From Bacteroidia bacterium (lineage in GTDB: Bacteria; Bacteroidota; Bacteroidia; Bacteroidales; UBA7960): a DNA stretch of 64,000 nucleotides. Positions 53,427-63,992 of the stretch are shown here, piece after piece. Under the pieces are notes generated by a model. It did not search any database. It had not been told where the DNA came from and saw nothing but the letters and a program-made list of their open reading frames with translations. How positions within the stretch are numbered: the first letter of the stretch is position 1; the number at the start of each line of letters is the position of its first letter. The DNA is taken from contig REEA01000112.1 in assembly GCA_007695305.1 (NCBI GenBank), forward strand, positions 1 to 64,000, written 5' to 3'. Made by a program: the position numbers and the translations under genes.

Positions 53427-54887
53427 ATGAATATTATTCTGGAGCAGAATGGGGAACTGGAAGCAGTACTGAAGGTGACAATCGGGGAAGAAGATTACAG
53501 GGAACAAGTAGAGCAGGAGTTGAAAAAACTACAAAGAAAGGCCCAAATGCCCGGATTCAGACCCGGTAAAGTACCAAAAGGAATGATCAACAAGATGTAC
53601 GGTAAAAGCGTTTTGTTGGAAGAAGTAAACAAGATCCTTGCCGATGCAGTATATGAGTACATTAAGGAGAAAGAACTTAATATACTGGGAAATCCACTAC
53701 CCGATCTCGAAAGTGCCGAAAACATAGATTGGGATAACCAAAAGGAATTTGAATTCCGGTATGAAATTGGTTTGGCACCGGAAATTGATCTGGACCTCTC
53801 GCAGGATATCAAAGTGGACTACCATGTCATTACAGTTGAAGATGACATAGTGGATAATTATTTGCTGGATATCCGGAAACGCTACGGAAAAATGGTCAAT
53901 CCGGGTACAGCCGAAGAAAATGATGTGCTCTTTGGTGAGTTTGCAGAGATGACTGACGAAGAAAACCCAAAAACAGACGGACACGCACACAGTACCAATC
54001 TTTTTATCAAATATATCCGTGATGAAGAGGTCAGAAACCGGCTTCTTGGAAGCAAAGTTGGATCCCAGGTTGTCATGGATATTCTGAAAGCTGTCGAATC
54101 AGAATCAGAAGCTGCAGCAATGCTCGGCGTCAAAAAGGAAGAACTGGGTAATTATAACCCCCTGTTCCGGTTTACGGTGGAAAGCATCAGCCGCGTGGAA
54201 CCTTCTGATATGAATGAGGAATTCTTCAAAAAAGCAGCCCCCAACCAAGAAATCTCAACGGAAGAAGCGTTCAGGGAGCACGTCAGAAACCAAATAAGTG
54301 AACAATACCAGGCTGATGCCGATAAATTATTTAAACGACAAGCCATTGATAAGCTGATTGAATTGGCTGAACTGCCACTGCCCGAAGCATTCCTGAAAAA
54401 ATGGCTGCTGGAATCAAACAAGGAAGAGTTAACTTCTGAAAAACTTGAAACCGAATTTGACCAGTTTTCCGATACATTCAGGTGGCAACTTCTGGAAAAC
54501 CATTTGCTGAAAAAATATGAAATTAAAGTTGAACCGGAAGAGGTAAAACAACATCTGGAAGATTATATCAAAGTTCAGCTAAAACAATATGGTCAGGAAA
54601 ACATCCCACAGGAAATGCTTGACGAATATGTAAGAAATATTTCTTCAAAAGAGGAAGAGGTTAAAAAAGTATATGACCACCTGTTTGATGAAAAAACACT
54701 CCGCCTCTTTAAAGAGAAACTTGAACTTAATGAAGTGCAAACAAGCTATGATGACTTCGTGAAGCTTGTCACTGAACAGTATAAACCTAAAGAAGACAAT
54801 TCCGGGGTGTCAAATTCCCATACCGGCGATGAAAGCCTGGAAAAACCAGACTCTGAAAGCGATAACCGGAACCCGGAAGCATCATAA
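53427..54887 (+). CDS. tig: Trigger factor
   Basis: N-terminal ribosome-binding domain (PGFRPGKVPKGMINKMYGKSVLLEEV); upstream of clpP-clpX. Confidence 0.93.
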   Translation: MNIILEQNGELEAVLKVTIGEEDYREQVEQELKKLQRKAQMPGFRPGKVPKGMINKMYGKSVLLEEVNKILADAVYEYIKEKELNILGNPLPDLESAENIDWDNQKEFEFRYEIGLAPEIDLDLSQDIKVDYHVITVEDDIVDNYLLDIRKRYGKMVNPGTAEENDVLFGEFAEMTDEENPKTDGHAHSTNLFIKYIRDEEVRNRLLGSKVGSQVVMDILKAVESESEAAAMLGVKKEELGNYNPLFRFTVESISRVEPSDMNEEFFKKAAPNQEISTEEAFREHVRNQISEQYQADADKLFKRQAIDKLIELAELPLPEAFLKKWLLESNKEELTSEKLETEFDQFSDTFRWQLLENHLLKKYEIKVEPEEVKQHLEDYIKVQLKQYGQENIPQEMLDEYVRNISSKEEEVKKVYDHLFDEKTLRLFKEKLELNEVQTSYDDFVKLVTEQYKPKEDNSGVSNSHTGDESLEKPDSESDNRNPEAS

Positions 54888-54908
54888 TCAATTAAAAAAC
54901 AAGAGATC

Positions 54909-55598
54909 ATGTCAAAAATGAGCGATTTTCATAAATATGCCGTAAAACACAGGGGGATTAGCAGTATCACCATGCATGACTATACATCTGTGTACGGAAA
55001 CTATATCAGTCCCACCATTATCGAGGAAAGGCAGCTAAACATCGCAACCATGGACGTTTTTAGCCGTTTGATGATGGACCGTATAATCTTTCTCGGCGTT
55101 CCCATCAATGATTATGTGGCCAATATTATCCAGGCACAGCTGTTGTATATGGAGTCGGTGGATCCCAAAAAAGATATTCAGATTTATCTGAATACACCAG
55201 GAGGATCTGTATATGCCGGTTTGGGCATATATGATACCATGCAGTATATCGCCCCCGATGTGGCTACCATTTGTACAGGTATGGCGGCTTCCATGGGAGC
55301 CGTTTTGCTGAGCGCAGGTCACGCCGGTAAACGAACTGCTCTGAAGCATAGCCGTATACTGATCCATCAGCCAATGGGAGGTGCAGAAGGACAGGCTTCC
55401 GATATCGAAATTACAGCGCGCGAAATACAGAAAATCAAAAAAGAACTCTACCAGATCATTGCAAAACATTCCAACCAGGATTATGAAAAGATCTGGAAAG
55501 ATGCCGACCGCGATTACTGGATGACCTCCGAGGAAGCCAAAGAATATGGAATGATTGATGAAGTGTTGATTTCAAACAAAAAAACAACAGACAAATAA
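54909..55598 (+). CDS. clpP: ATP-dependent Clp protease proteolytic subunit
   Basis: NTPGGSVYAGLGIYDTMQYI, GMAASMGAVLLSAG (Ser), ILIHQPMGG (His), DADRDYWM (Asp). Confidence 0.98.
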   Translation: MSKMSDFHKYAVKHRGISSITMHDYTSVYGNYISPTIIEERQLNIATMDVFSRLMMDRIIFLGVPINDYVANIIQAQLLYMESVDPKKDIQIYLNTPGGSVYAGLGIYDTMQYIAPDVATICTGMAASMGAVLLSAGHAGKRTALKHSRILIHQPMGGAEGQASDIEITAREIQKIKKELYQIIAKHSNQDYEKIWKDADRDYWMTSEEAKEYGMIDEVLISNKKTTDK

Positions 55599-55628
55599 GC
55601 GATTTTTGTTTGAAACAATAAAAAGACA

Positions 55629-56873
55629 ATGGCAAAGCAAACCAAAAAATGTGCATTTTGTGGCCGCAATGCGGACGATGTGGAACTGCTGATCTCCGGT
55701 CTCGAAGCCCACATTTGCGAACGTTGTGCCGAAAAGGCCAAGTCGATCGTGGATGAAGAAAAAGCACAGGAAGAGAAAAAAAGAATCCCATCATTCAAGC
55801 TTTTTAAACCTGCCGAAATCAAAAAACACCTCGACCAATATGTGATCGGACAGGAAGACGCCAAAAAAGTACTGTCAGTGGCAGTATATAACCATTACAA
55901 GCGTATTAATTACGCATCACCCAATGATGATGAAGTGGATGGCGTGGAACTGGAAAAGTCCAACATCGTGCTGGTAGGCGAAACCGGAACGGGAAAAACA
56001 TTGATGGCACGAACCATCGCTAAAAAAATGAAAGTGCCGTTTTGTATTGCCGATGCTACCGTTCTGACAGAAGCCGGATATGTGGGAGAAGATGTGGAAA
56101 GTATATTGGTGAGATTGCTGCAGGTGGCAGACTATAATGTGGCAGCAGCTGAAAGAGGAATTGTATTTATCGATGAGCTGGATAAAATCGCCAGAAAAAG
56201 CGACAACCCCTCTATCACCAGGGATGTTTCAGGAGAAGGTGTACAACAAGCCCTGCTAAAACTGCTGGAAGGATCAGTGGTGAATGTTCCCCCGCAAGGT
56301 GGACGCAAGCACCCCGAACAAAAAATGATCCAGATAAACACCCAGAAAATACTATTTATCTGTGGTGGTGCCTTTGATGGCATCGAACGAAAAATTATGT
56401 CAAGAATGAAGGCCAACGCAATTGGCTATGGAGCCAATAAAACCGGACAAATCGATCGCGACAACATGCTCCAGTATGTTGCTCCGCAGGATCTGAAAAG
56501 CTATGGCCTCATACCCGAACTGGTAGGCAGACTCCCTGTTTTGTCGTATCTGAACCCCCTTGATATAAAGGCTTTGAGACTAATCCTTACAGAGCCAAAA
56601 AATTCCCTGATCAGACAATATACCAAGCTGTTTGAAATGGATAACAAACGACTGGTCATTGATGACAATGTGCTGGATTATATTGTTGAAAAAGCAGTCG
56701 AATTCAAACTGGGTGCCAGAGGACTTCGCTCCATCTGTGAATTGATCATGCTGGATGCCATGTATGAAATACCATCTTCCGACAATGTGGCTGGTGACTT
56801 TCATCTCACACTTGACTACGCACAGCAGCGGCTCGATAAGTCCAAAATTGGCCGACTTAGAGTCGCTTCCTGA
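55629..56873 (+). CDS. clpX: ATP-dependent Clp protease ATP-binding subunit ClpX
   Basis: Zinc finger [36 protein letters not shown]. Confidence 0.99.
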   Translation: MAKQTKKCAFCGRNADDVELLISGLEAHICERCAEKAKSIVDEEKAQEEKKRIPSFKLFKPAEIKKHLDQYVIGQEDAKKVLSVAVYNHYKRINYASPNDDEVDGVELEKSNIVLVGETGTGKTLMARTIAKKMKVPFCIADATVLTEAGYVGEDVESILVRLLQVADYNVAAAERGIVFIDELDKIARKSDNPSITRDVSGEGVQQALLKLLEGSVVNVPPQGGRKHPEQKMIQINTQKILFICGGAFDGIERKIMSRMKANAIGYGANKTGQIDRDNMLQYVAPQDLKSYGLIPELVGRLPVLSYLNPLDIKALRLILTEPKNSLIRQYTKLFEMDNKRLVIDDNVLDYIVEKAVEFKLGARGLRSICELIMLDAMYEIPSSDNVAGDFHLTLDYAQQRLDKSKIGRLRVAS

Positions 56874-56944
56874 TTCTTGTAAGCATCTGAAATTTTTTGT
56901 ATCTTCATGCGTTTTGATAAAAGAAAAACGCAGATGCAGTTGCC

Positions 56945-57571
56945 ATGCACTTTTTGTATATCATTATCATCATCTGTTTTTGCACACTTGCAGGAGGTAA
57001 TCCGGCTTCTGCTGCATTGCAACCGCCCGGCGATGACCCCGTATACAAAGATTTACCCGGTACAATGTCGATTGCACGGGTCATGAATGGCGATACGCTG
57101 ATAATTATAGAGCTGCAAGCGGTGGAAGTGGTTGCTGACAGAAGCTCCAGAAACCGTTGGCAACAATACCGGTACGATCGCACCGTCAGAAACGTTAAAC
57201 GCGTTTATCCATATGCAAAGCTCGCCGGACAACTCTTTACTGAGTACAGCCGGGAAATAATGACCCTTGAAAATGAACGGGAAAGACGAGCCTATATCGG
57301 CAAAGTAGAGGATGAACTTCTCGAACGGTTTGAAGATGATCTCAAGCGTTTAACCATCAGCCAGGGACTGATCCTCATAAAACTGATAGACCGGGAAACT
57401 GAACATACAACCTATGATATTCTGAGAGAATTCAGGGGCGTTTTTTCTGCCGTGTTCTGGCAATCTTTGGGACGATTATTCGGCTATAACCTCAAAACAG
57501 AATATGACCCGGATGGTGAAGACCGTCGTATAGAGGAAATTGTGCAGCTCATAGAGCAGGGTTTGCTATGA
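56945..57571 (+). CDS. DUF4294-family exported protein
   Basis: VRNVKRVYPYAKLAGQLFTEY...RLTISQGLILIKLIDRETEHTTYDILREFRGVFSAVFWQSLGRLFG. Confidence 0.82.
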   Translation: MHFLYIIIIICFCTLAGGNPASAALQPPGDDPVYKDLPGTMSIARVMNGDTLIIIELQAVEVVADRSSRNRWQQYRYDRTVRNVKRVYPYAKLAGQLFTEYSREIMTLENERERRAYIGKVEDELLERFEDDLKRLTISQGLILIKLIDRETEHTTYDILREFRGVFSAVFWQSLGRLFGYNLKTEYDPDGEDRRIEEIVQLIEQGLL

Positions 57572-57574
57572 TCA

Positions 57575-58999
57575 TCATTGACCTCTGCCCTGAACAATGA
57601 TCAGCACCGTATATATCATGATTTTAAAATCAACAGAAAGTGACATATTTTCAAGGTATAGCAGGTCATATTTCAGGCGTTCGATCATTTCATCCACATT
57701 TTCTGCATAACCATACTTCACCTGGCCCCAGCTGGTAACCCCGGGCTTAATTTTTTGCAGCAATTTGTACTCCGGTGCCTTCTTTACAATCTGGTCAATA
57801 TAAAACTGTCGTTCAGGTCGCGGACCCACAAGCGACATATAACCGCGTAGTACATTGTAAAACTGTGGAATTTCATCCAACCTGACCTTGCGCATAAACC
57901 TTCCAAATGGGGTAATGCGGGGATCATCCGCGCATGATAACTGTGGACCGTTTTTTTCAGCATCAACATACATCGACCTGAATTTATGCATCATAAAGGG
58001 CTTGCCATGTCGTCCAATCCGTTCGTGTTTATAAAACACAGGCCCCCTGGAAGTTAATTTCACAATGATCGCGGTAATCAAAAACACGGGAGAAAGCAAA
58101 ATCAAACATACAATCGACACTAAAATATCGATAAAACGTTTGATAGATTGTTGCCAGGCAGGCATCAATCCTGATTGTATCTGGATGAGGGGGGTCCCAA
58201 AAATAGAAGTCATTTTCACTGAGCCAAGCAGGATGTCGTGCATCTCGGGGATGATCTTTACAACTACCTCGGTTGAATATAAATCGGTCAGTATACGACT
58301 TATCTTTTTGTTCTCACGCGTTTCCATGGCAATGATGGCTTCCTCCACATTGTGCTTTTCAATGATATCAACCACCTCATCAAAACTACCAAGCCTTGGC
58401 AGGTAGGCCTCCATGGGATATTCGTCATGTTCACTCACATTCACAAAACCAATCAGCTTGTTGCCGGCAGATTTTTTCTGGGACTCCAGCTCTTTGGTAA
58501 TCTCAATAGCCCTTTTCTGGCTTCCCACAATAATGGTATTGAACCCGATGATTCTTTTGTGAATCTTGCGGCTGATGCGTGTGGAGAGAATAAAACGGAA
58601 TATGGAGGTGAAAAACAAATGCAGAGCAAAATAGAGAATCAGCGATTGGTAATATCCTTTGCTCGCCGAAACCGCCTGATCAAGCAAAATTACAAAGTAA
58701 ATCACCAGCACACCGATCACCGAAATGAAAATCGTTTGCCCAAACTGACCAAGCCGCGAACGGCGAAATATATTTTTGTAAGAACCACTAAGGTAGTATA
58801 ACAACAACCAGAAAAAGGGGATGACGATCAGTCCGAGAATCAGGTTTTCCTGGATAAAAAGCTGCTCCTTAAACTTATTAAAAGCAAAACCATTATTGGC
58901 ACTCAGGATGTTGATAAAAAGAAACCAGGCTAATGCCGCTGCCAGAAAATCAAAAAATAAAAATTTTATGATTTGCAGTCTTTGTAGACGTTTATCCAT
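57575..58999 (-). CDS. Polyprenyl glycosylphosphotransferase / undecaprenyl-phosphate sugar transferase
   Basis: N-terminal TM bundle; KRFIDILVSIVCLILLSPVFL, KFRSMYVDAEKNGP, RKVRLDEIPQFYNVLRGYMSLVGPRPER. Confidence 0.95.
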   Translation of the reverse strand: MDKRLQRLQIIKFLFFDFLAAALAWFLFINILSANNGFAFNKFKEQLFIQENLILGLIVIPFFWLLLYYLSGSYKNIFRRSRLGQFGQTIFISVIGVLVIYFVILLDQAVSASKGYYQSLILYFALHLFFTSIFRFILSTRISRKIHKRIIGFNTIIVGSQKRAIEITKELESQKKSAGNKLIGFVNVSEHDEYPMEAYLPRLGSFDEVVDIIEKHNVEEAIIAMETRENKKISRILTDLYSTEVVVKIIPEMHDILLGSVKMTSIFGTPLIQIQSGLMPAWQQSIKRFIDILVSIVCLILLSPVFLITAIIVKLTSRGPVFYKHERIGRHGKPFMMHKFRSMYVDAEKNGPQLSCADDPRITPFGRFMRKVRLDEIPQFYNVLRGYMSLVGPRPERQFYIDQIVKKAPEYKLLQKIKPGVTSWGQVKYGYAENVDEMIERLKYDLLYLENMSLSVDFKIMIYTVLIIVQGRGQ

Positions 59000-59175
59000 G
59001 GAGTGTGTTTCATTTCAGAATAGCATATTAACCTTACCCGGTTGCCAGGGCCATCACCGGTTTGAAAAGGGAAATAAAAAGCCTGGAATTATAAAATCAT
59101 AACGATTGCTCAGTGAACATATTGTACAATCTGTCAAAACATCCGTATAATGGAAAAATTTATAGGGAAAGTCCG

Positions 59176-60168
59176 CTAGCTCCCAATAATTTGCACGTTG
59201 TCCTCGATTTTTTCCATAACCCGGTAAGCCAATTCCAAAGATGCATATCCATCCATGATGCTGACCAACGGTTCTGTGTTGTTTTCAATGGATTCGTAAA
59301 ACGTTTCCAGCTCCGTTTTGATTGCGTTAATGGGCTTGATCTCAGGTTTCTCCACCCAAATTTGTTTTTGATTCTTTTCGGGGCCGAGGTCAATTACCAT
59401 GGCAAAAGGATCCGGACTGGCAACAACGTCTTTCATGCGGATGATTTGGGTTTCTTTCGTCAGAAAGTCAACAGCAATATATCCTTCGTGCTGAAAAAAC
59501 CTTGTTTTTCTCATGCTTTTCATGGATATCCGACTGGCAGTAAGATTGGCTACACAGCCGTTGCTGAATTCCACCCGCGCATTGGCGATGTCAGGAGTAT
59601 CTGAAACCACAGCCACTCCGCTTGCTGATATTTTTTTAACAGTGGAATCAACAACCGTTAAAATGATATCAATATCATGAATCATCAGATCCAGGATCAC
59701 AGGAACGTCAGTACCCCGGGGATTGAACTGTCCCAGGCGATGCGCCTCAATGAACATGGGATTCTTCAAATAAGGTTTGGCAGCTAAAAAAGCCGGGTTG
59801 AAACGCTCAACATGCCCCACCTGCACCTTCACTCCAGCCTCACCGGCCAGATCTATCAGCTTTCTTGCCTCATAAAGCGTGGTAGTGAGTGGCTTCTCAA
59901 TGAACACATGCCGGCCATGCCTTATGGCTTTTGATGCACAATCAAAATGAGAAATTGTCGGAGTAACAATATCAACAATGTCAGCCGATGCAATCAATGC
60001 TTCATCGGAATCAAAACGATGAATATTAAATGTCTTTTCAACCAATTCCGCTGTTTCAGTATCCGGATCATAAAAACCAACCAAATCAAAAAAATCAGAT
60101 GCCAGAATACATTTGATGTGAATTTTTCCAAGGTGTCCGGCACCCAGAACACCAATTTTCTTTTTCAT
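59176..60168 (-). CDS. Gfo/Idh/MocA-family oxidoreductase
   Basis: MKKKIGVLGAGHLGKIHIK Rossmann motif, HVFIEKPLTTT, VGHVERFNPAF; start at the internal Met. Confidence 0.9.
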   Translation of the reverse strand: MKKKIGVLGAGHLGKIHIKCILASDFFDLVGFYDPDTETAELVEKTFNIHRFDSDEALIASADIVDIVTPTISHFDCASKAIRHGRHVFIEKPLTTTLYEARKLIDLAGEAGVKVQVGHVERFNPAFLAAKPYLKNPMFIEAHRLGQFNPRGTDVPVILDLMIHDIDIILTVVDSTVKKISASGVAVVSDTPDIANARVEFSNGCVANLTASRISMKSMRKTRFFQHEGYIAVDFLTKETQIIRMKDVVASPDPFAMVIDLGPEKNQKQIWVEKPEIKPINAIKTELETFYESIENNTEPLVSIMDGYASLELAYRVMEKIEDNVQIIGS

Positions 60169-60357
60169 AAATTGTAAAATGTTGTTTTTTATTTCATGTT
60201 TTGCAAAAGTATAGTTTTTTATGGTGTCTGAAATGATTATTTTCGCATATTGAATCAAACAAGCTTGATATACGCGGATAATAATCTGCAACGATGTTGT
60301 CCCTGGCTTCATCCGGCGACACCTGGAAACTAAAGCAGGCTGCTACAAAAACTCTGA

Positions 60358-61008
60358 TTGCAAATGATTGACTCATACCGGCATAAGGGTCTCCGCAGGA
60401 AACTGGTGGAAGAGGTTCGCTCAAAAGGTATTCGTGATGAAAAAGTTTTGACAGCCCTGGAAGCAGTCCCCCGCCACTTTTTTCTGGACTCCTCCTTCGT
60501 GGAAATTGCCTACCAGGATAAACCTTTCCCAATAGGTTCGGGCCAAACCATCAGTCAACCATATACCGTAGCCTATCAAACACAGTTGCTGAACGTAGAA
60601 AAAGGAATGAAGGTTTTGGAGGTCGGCACCGGCAGCGGATATCAGGCATGCATCCTTGAGGAAATGGGAGCCCGTGTATACAGCATTGAAAGACACCGCT
60701 CCCTTTATGTGAAAACCAGGGAGTTGATGGATAAAATGAATTATAAGGTAAAACTCTTTTATGGCGACGGATATAAAGGCCTCCCGGCATTCGCCCCCTT
60801 TGACCGTATACTTGTTACGGCTGCCGCACCTTATATACCCGAAGCCCTCATTGATCAACTGAAAACAGGCGGTCTGCTTGTGATCCCCGTTGGTGCCGGC
60901 GACACACAGGTGATGAAGCGTATCACAAAGACTGACGATGAAAAAACCAAAGAGGAACGCTTCGGGTACTTTCGTTTTGTGCCAATGCTGGGTAACAAAG
61001 CCGAATAG
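60358..61008 (+). CDS. pcm: Protein-L-isoaspartate O-methyltransferase
   Basis: PRHFF, AYQDKPFPIGSGQTISQPYTVAYQTQLL, VLEVGTGSGYQACIL. Confidence 0.96.
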   Translation: MQMIDSYRHKGLRRKLVEEVRSKGIRDEKVLTALEAVPRHFFLDSSFVEIAYQDKPFPIGSGQTISQPYTVAYQTQLLNVEKGMKVLEVGTGSGYQACILEEMGARVYSIERHRSLYVKTRELMDKMNYKVKLFYGDGYKGLPAFAPFDRILVTAAAPYIPEALIDQLKTGGLLVIPVGAGDTQVMKRITKTDDEKTKEERFGYFRFVPMLGNKAE

Positions 61009-61020
61009 GCTGCAGGCAGA

Positions 61021-62286
61021 TCATACACCACCGGTCTTGTCCAAAGCGTCGCGCAACCCATTTCCTACAAGCATAAAAGCCAGTACCAGCAACATAATGG
61101 CAAAACCTGGTAAAAATGCAAGATAACCCTTTTCCAGGATAATATAGCCGTAATGCTCCCTGATCATCGTGCCCCAGGAAGGCATCGGCGGCTGTACACC
61201 AATGCCGAGAAAGCTTAACCCGGCTTCTATAAGTATGGCTGAAGCAAAATTAGCAGCCGATATCACAACCACAGGCCCCATGATAACCGGTAAAATATGC
61301 CTGCGTATGATACGAAAGCTCCCCAATCCCAAAGCCCTGGCTGATTCCACAAAAGCCTGCTCGCGCACACTGATCACCTGACCCCGAACCAACCTGGCAA
61401 CCTCAACCCACATGGTGAGACCAACTGCCACAAACACCTGCCAAAATCCCTTGCCAAGGGCAAAGGTAATGGCTATAGCCAGCAGCAGCGTGGGAATAGA
61501 CCACACAACGTTGATAAGCCATACGATCAACTGATCTGTTCTGCCCCTGAAAAAACCCGCAAGGCTCCCCAGGGTGATGCCAATCACCAGTGAAATAAAA
61601 ACAGCAATGAACCCAACGGATAAGGATACCCTGGCACCAATCACCAACTGGCTCAACATATCCCTGCCAAAACGGTCGGTACCCAGCAGAAATCGTCTTT
61701 CACGAATGTTGCTCCGTTCTGCTTCCTGCACCATATCTCCTATGCTTCGCAGGATAAAGTTCCCGCGGATGTCTTTAAACAATAGACTGTCAGGGGAAAT
61801 CTGAACAGGCTCCCATTCCCTGTCAAGGGGATATAAAACATCAGCCAGATTATAGAATCCTTCCAAACCGGGATACCCGGGCTGCCCCGCATAAACCTCA
61901 TAAAAGAGCGTGTCCGCATTGAACATGACACGTTGAACAGGGATGGTGTTGTAAGGCTTAGGCTTGCCAAAAAAGATCCGCTGCAAAAGGGGAGGGGCTT
62001 TGAACTCCTGGTTTTTGGTAACATATAGCATGGTCATCCGGGTGCCGGGAGAATGGGTGGAAATTTCCAGCTGCTGGTGGTTCGCAAAAGGCGTTCGGTC
62101 AGGAATCACAAGGTAACCCAACAATGCAAGTAAAGCAGTAAATCCGATCCATAACATGCCCGCAATGGCAGTGGGTATACGGAGAAACTTACGCCAGGTG
62201 ATCTGACCCGGAGATAACATACGAATGGATTGGCGCCGGAAAAACATGCCAGAATTATGTTGCAGGGAAAACGGTTTTAACCGCAT
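61021..62286 (-). CDS. Peptide/dipeptide-type ABC transporter permease (OppC/DppC-like)
   Basis: LGTDRFGRDMLSQLVIGARVSLSVGF; EAA loop EQAFVESARALGLGSFRIIRRHILP; GLSFLGIGVQPPMPSWGTMI. Confidence 0.92.
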   Translation of the reverse strand: MRLKPFSLQHNSGMFFRRQSIRMLSPGQITWRKFLRIPTAIAGMLWIGFTALLALLGYLVIPDRTPFANHQQLEISTHSPGTRMTMLYVTKNQEFKAPPLLQRIFFGKPKPYNTIPVQRVMFNADTLFYEVYAGQPGYPGLEGFYNLADVLYPLDREWEPVQISPDSLLFKDIRGNFILRSIGDMVQEAERSNIRERRFLLGTDRFGRDMLSQLVIGARVSLSVGFIAVFISLVIGITLGSLAGFFRGRTDQLIVWLINVVWSIPTLLLAIAITFALGKGFWQVFVAVGLTMWVEVARLVRGQVISVREQAFVESARALGLGSFRIIRRHILPVIMGPVVVISAANFASAILIEAGLSFLGIGVQPPMPSWGTMIREHYGYIILEKGYLAFLPGFAIMLLVLAFMLVGNGLRDALDKTGGV

Positions 62287-62427
62287 CCCAAAATAAACAG
62301 CTCATTCATTGAATTGCAAAATAAAGCAAAAATAACAAACAATATGACTGCCCGTGTGTTTATGGTTATGATATTAATTTTGTCAAAGAATTCATCGTAA
62401 TTTTGTACCCCTGATAAAACACATTTT

Positions 62428-62982
62428 ATGAAAAAACTAAACTGGTTAAAAACATCCGGCATTGTTCTGATTCTTTTAACTGCCCTGCCCATCATGGCTT
62501 CCTCCAATGATGGAGGTGTTAACTGGTTGACCATCGAAGAGGCCCAGGAAAAAGTTAAGGAAGAACCAAGAATGGTTTTTGTTGACGTCTATACGGACTG
62601 GTGCGGATGGTGCCGTCGCATGACCAGCGAAACCTATGCTCATCCCGTGATAGCAGAGTATCTGAATAACAACTTTTATCCCGTGAAACTGAATGCTGAA
62701 CAAAAAGAGCCCATCGTTTTCCAGGGAAACTCCTTCGAAAACGAAAACATTGGGCAGCGCCGCGCAACCCACAGCTTTGCTATAGCCCTGCTGCAAGGAC
62801 GCATGAGTTATCCCTCCGTAGCGTTTTTCAACGAGGAAATGCAACTCATCACAGCCATTCCGGGATTTCGCCCACCGCAAAGAATGGAAGCAGTACTCGC
62901 ATTTTTCCACACCGGAGCCTACAGAGAAAATGCTGATCTGGACGCCTTTGTGTCATCTTACCAGGGAAAAATTAAAGAATAA
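62428..62982 (+). CDS. Exported thioredoxin-fold protein
   Basis: Signal-peptide-like N-terminus; VFVDVYTDWCGWCRRMTSETY. Confidence 0.88.
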   Translation: MKKLNWLKTSGIVLILLTALPIMASSNDGGVNWLTIEEAQEKVKEEPRMVFVDVYTDWCGWCRRMTSETYAHPVIAEYLNNNFYPVKLNAEQKEPIVFQGNSFENENIGQRRATHSFAIALLQGRMSYPSVAFFNEEMQLITAIPGFRPPQRMEAVLAFFHTGAYRENADLDAFVSSYQGKIKE

Positions 62983-63044
62983 AATCAGCTGAACAGAGTT
63001 TTCGCAGGCAACAGATTCACCTGATTGTGAAATAAGTCTGTCTG

Positions 63045-63992
63045 TTACCTCGGTAATTGCGTAAACTCTTTCGTTTTCATTACATACCAGTGGCAGATAA
63101 TGGCATTGAAATGGTTTATCCCGGAGGGTAAAACAATGCCTTTATCTGTCATTTCCTTTTTCATTGCTCCTGTAAATGTATGATACATCAGGTAGTCCCT
63201 CTCTATCATTCGCCGTTCCCTCACATGACCGGGAATAAATGGCCGGAGAAATTTTCGAAGTTGTTGCATGCGTAAATCACCGGGCCGCTCTTTTAATTCC
63301 TGATCACCGAAACAGACACCCTGCGGTTTGAAAAACGCTTCTTCAAGCACACTGTCGTAAAGCAATTTGTAGGACCTGAGCGAAAAGGGAACCCCCCGGA
63401 AAAAGTTTCTAAAATCCCTATCCCACAAAGGAAATCGAAATTCATACCCGAAAAATGGAAACACCCCGGCTGCGTTGAAAACAAATTTTGAAAACTTCTC
63501 TTTCAGATCCCAGTCTTCGGTGTATATATCGTAGCTGTCATCAATGCTTGCCCGGGGTGGGGCATAATCAGAAAACCACTTTTCCAACCTTCCGGTGATA
63601 TGTTTCCTTTCATCTCCGGTTTGCGCTCTAAAGCCGAAATACCTTCGTGCAATGGTATTTGGCCTGTACTCCCGTGCGTTTTCCTTACGAATGGTCTTCT
63701 CAACATAACTGCCGGCAATGTAGTCACCTGTATGTCCCGGTATAAAAATGGCATCATCAGGAATCATCCCACGCTCATGCATATGCTTCACCGCAAAAAA
63801 CTCCTGCAGGAAAGGCATGGAAGTGGCATTACCCACCTGATCGCAATAGTCCAGAAATATTGGGTCAGCCAGATAAGCATGCATATCCAGATCCCGGTAA
63901 TCAACAAAAACCCATGGGTATCCAAGCCCTTCTGCCACCTTTTGACTCAAAACCGACTCTCTGTTGGGCTTCCCATAGGTGAAGCAAACCAC
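63045..63992 (-). CDS. Asparagine synthase-like (PP-loop ATPase) protein, N-terminus outside the window
   Basis: CFTYGKPNRESVLSQKVAEGLGYPWVFVD...IPGHTGDYIAGSY; F-G-YEFRFPLWDRDF resembles C-terminal asparagine synthase domains; truncated at the right edge. Confidence 0.55.
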   Translation of the reverse strand: MVCFTYGKPNRESVLSQKVAEGLGYPWVFVDYRDLDMHAYLADPIFLDYCDQVGNATSMPFLQEFFAVKHMHERGMIPDDAIFIPGHTGDYIAGSYVEKTIRKENAREYRPNTIARRYFGFRAQTGDERKHITGRLEKWFSDYAPPRASIDDSYDIYTEDWDLKEKFSKFVFNAAGVFPFFGYEFRFPLWDRDFRNFFRGVPFSLRSYKLLYDSVLEEAFFKPQGVCFGDQELKERPGDLRMQQLRKFLRPFIPGHVRERRMIERDYLMYHTFTGAMKKEMTDKGIVLPSGINHFNAIICHWYVMKTKEFTQLPR

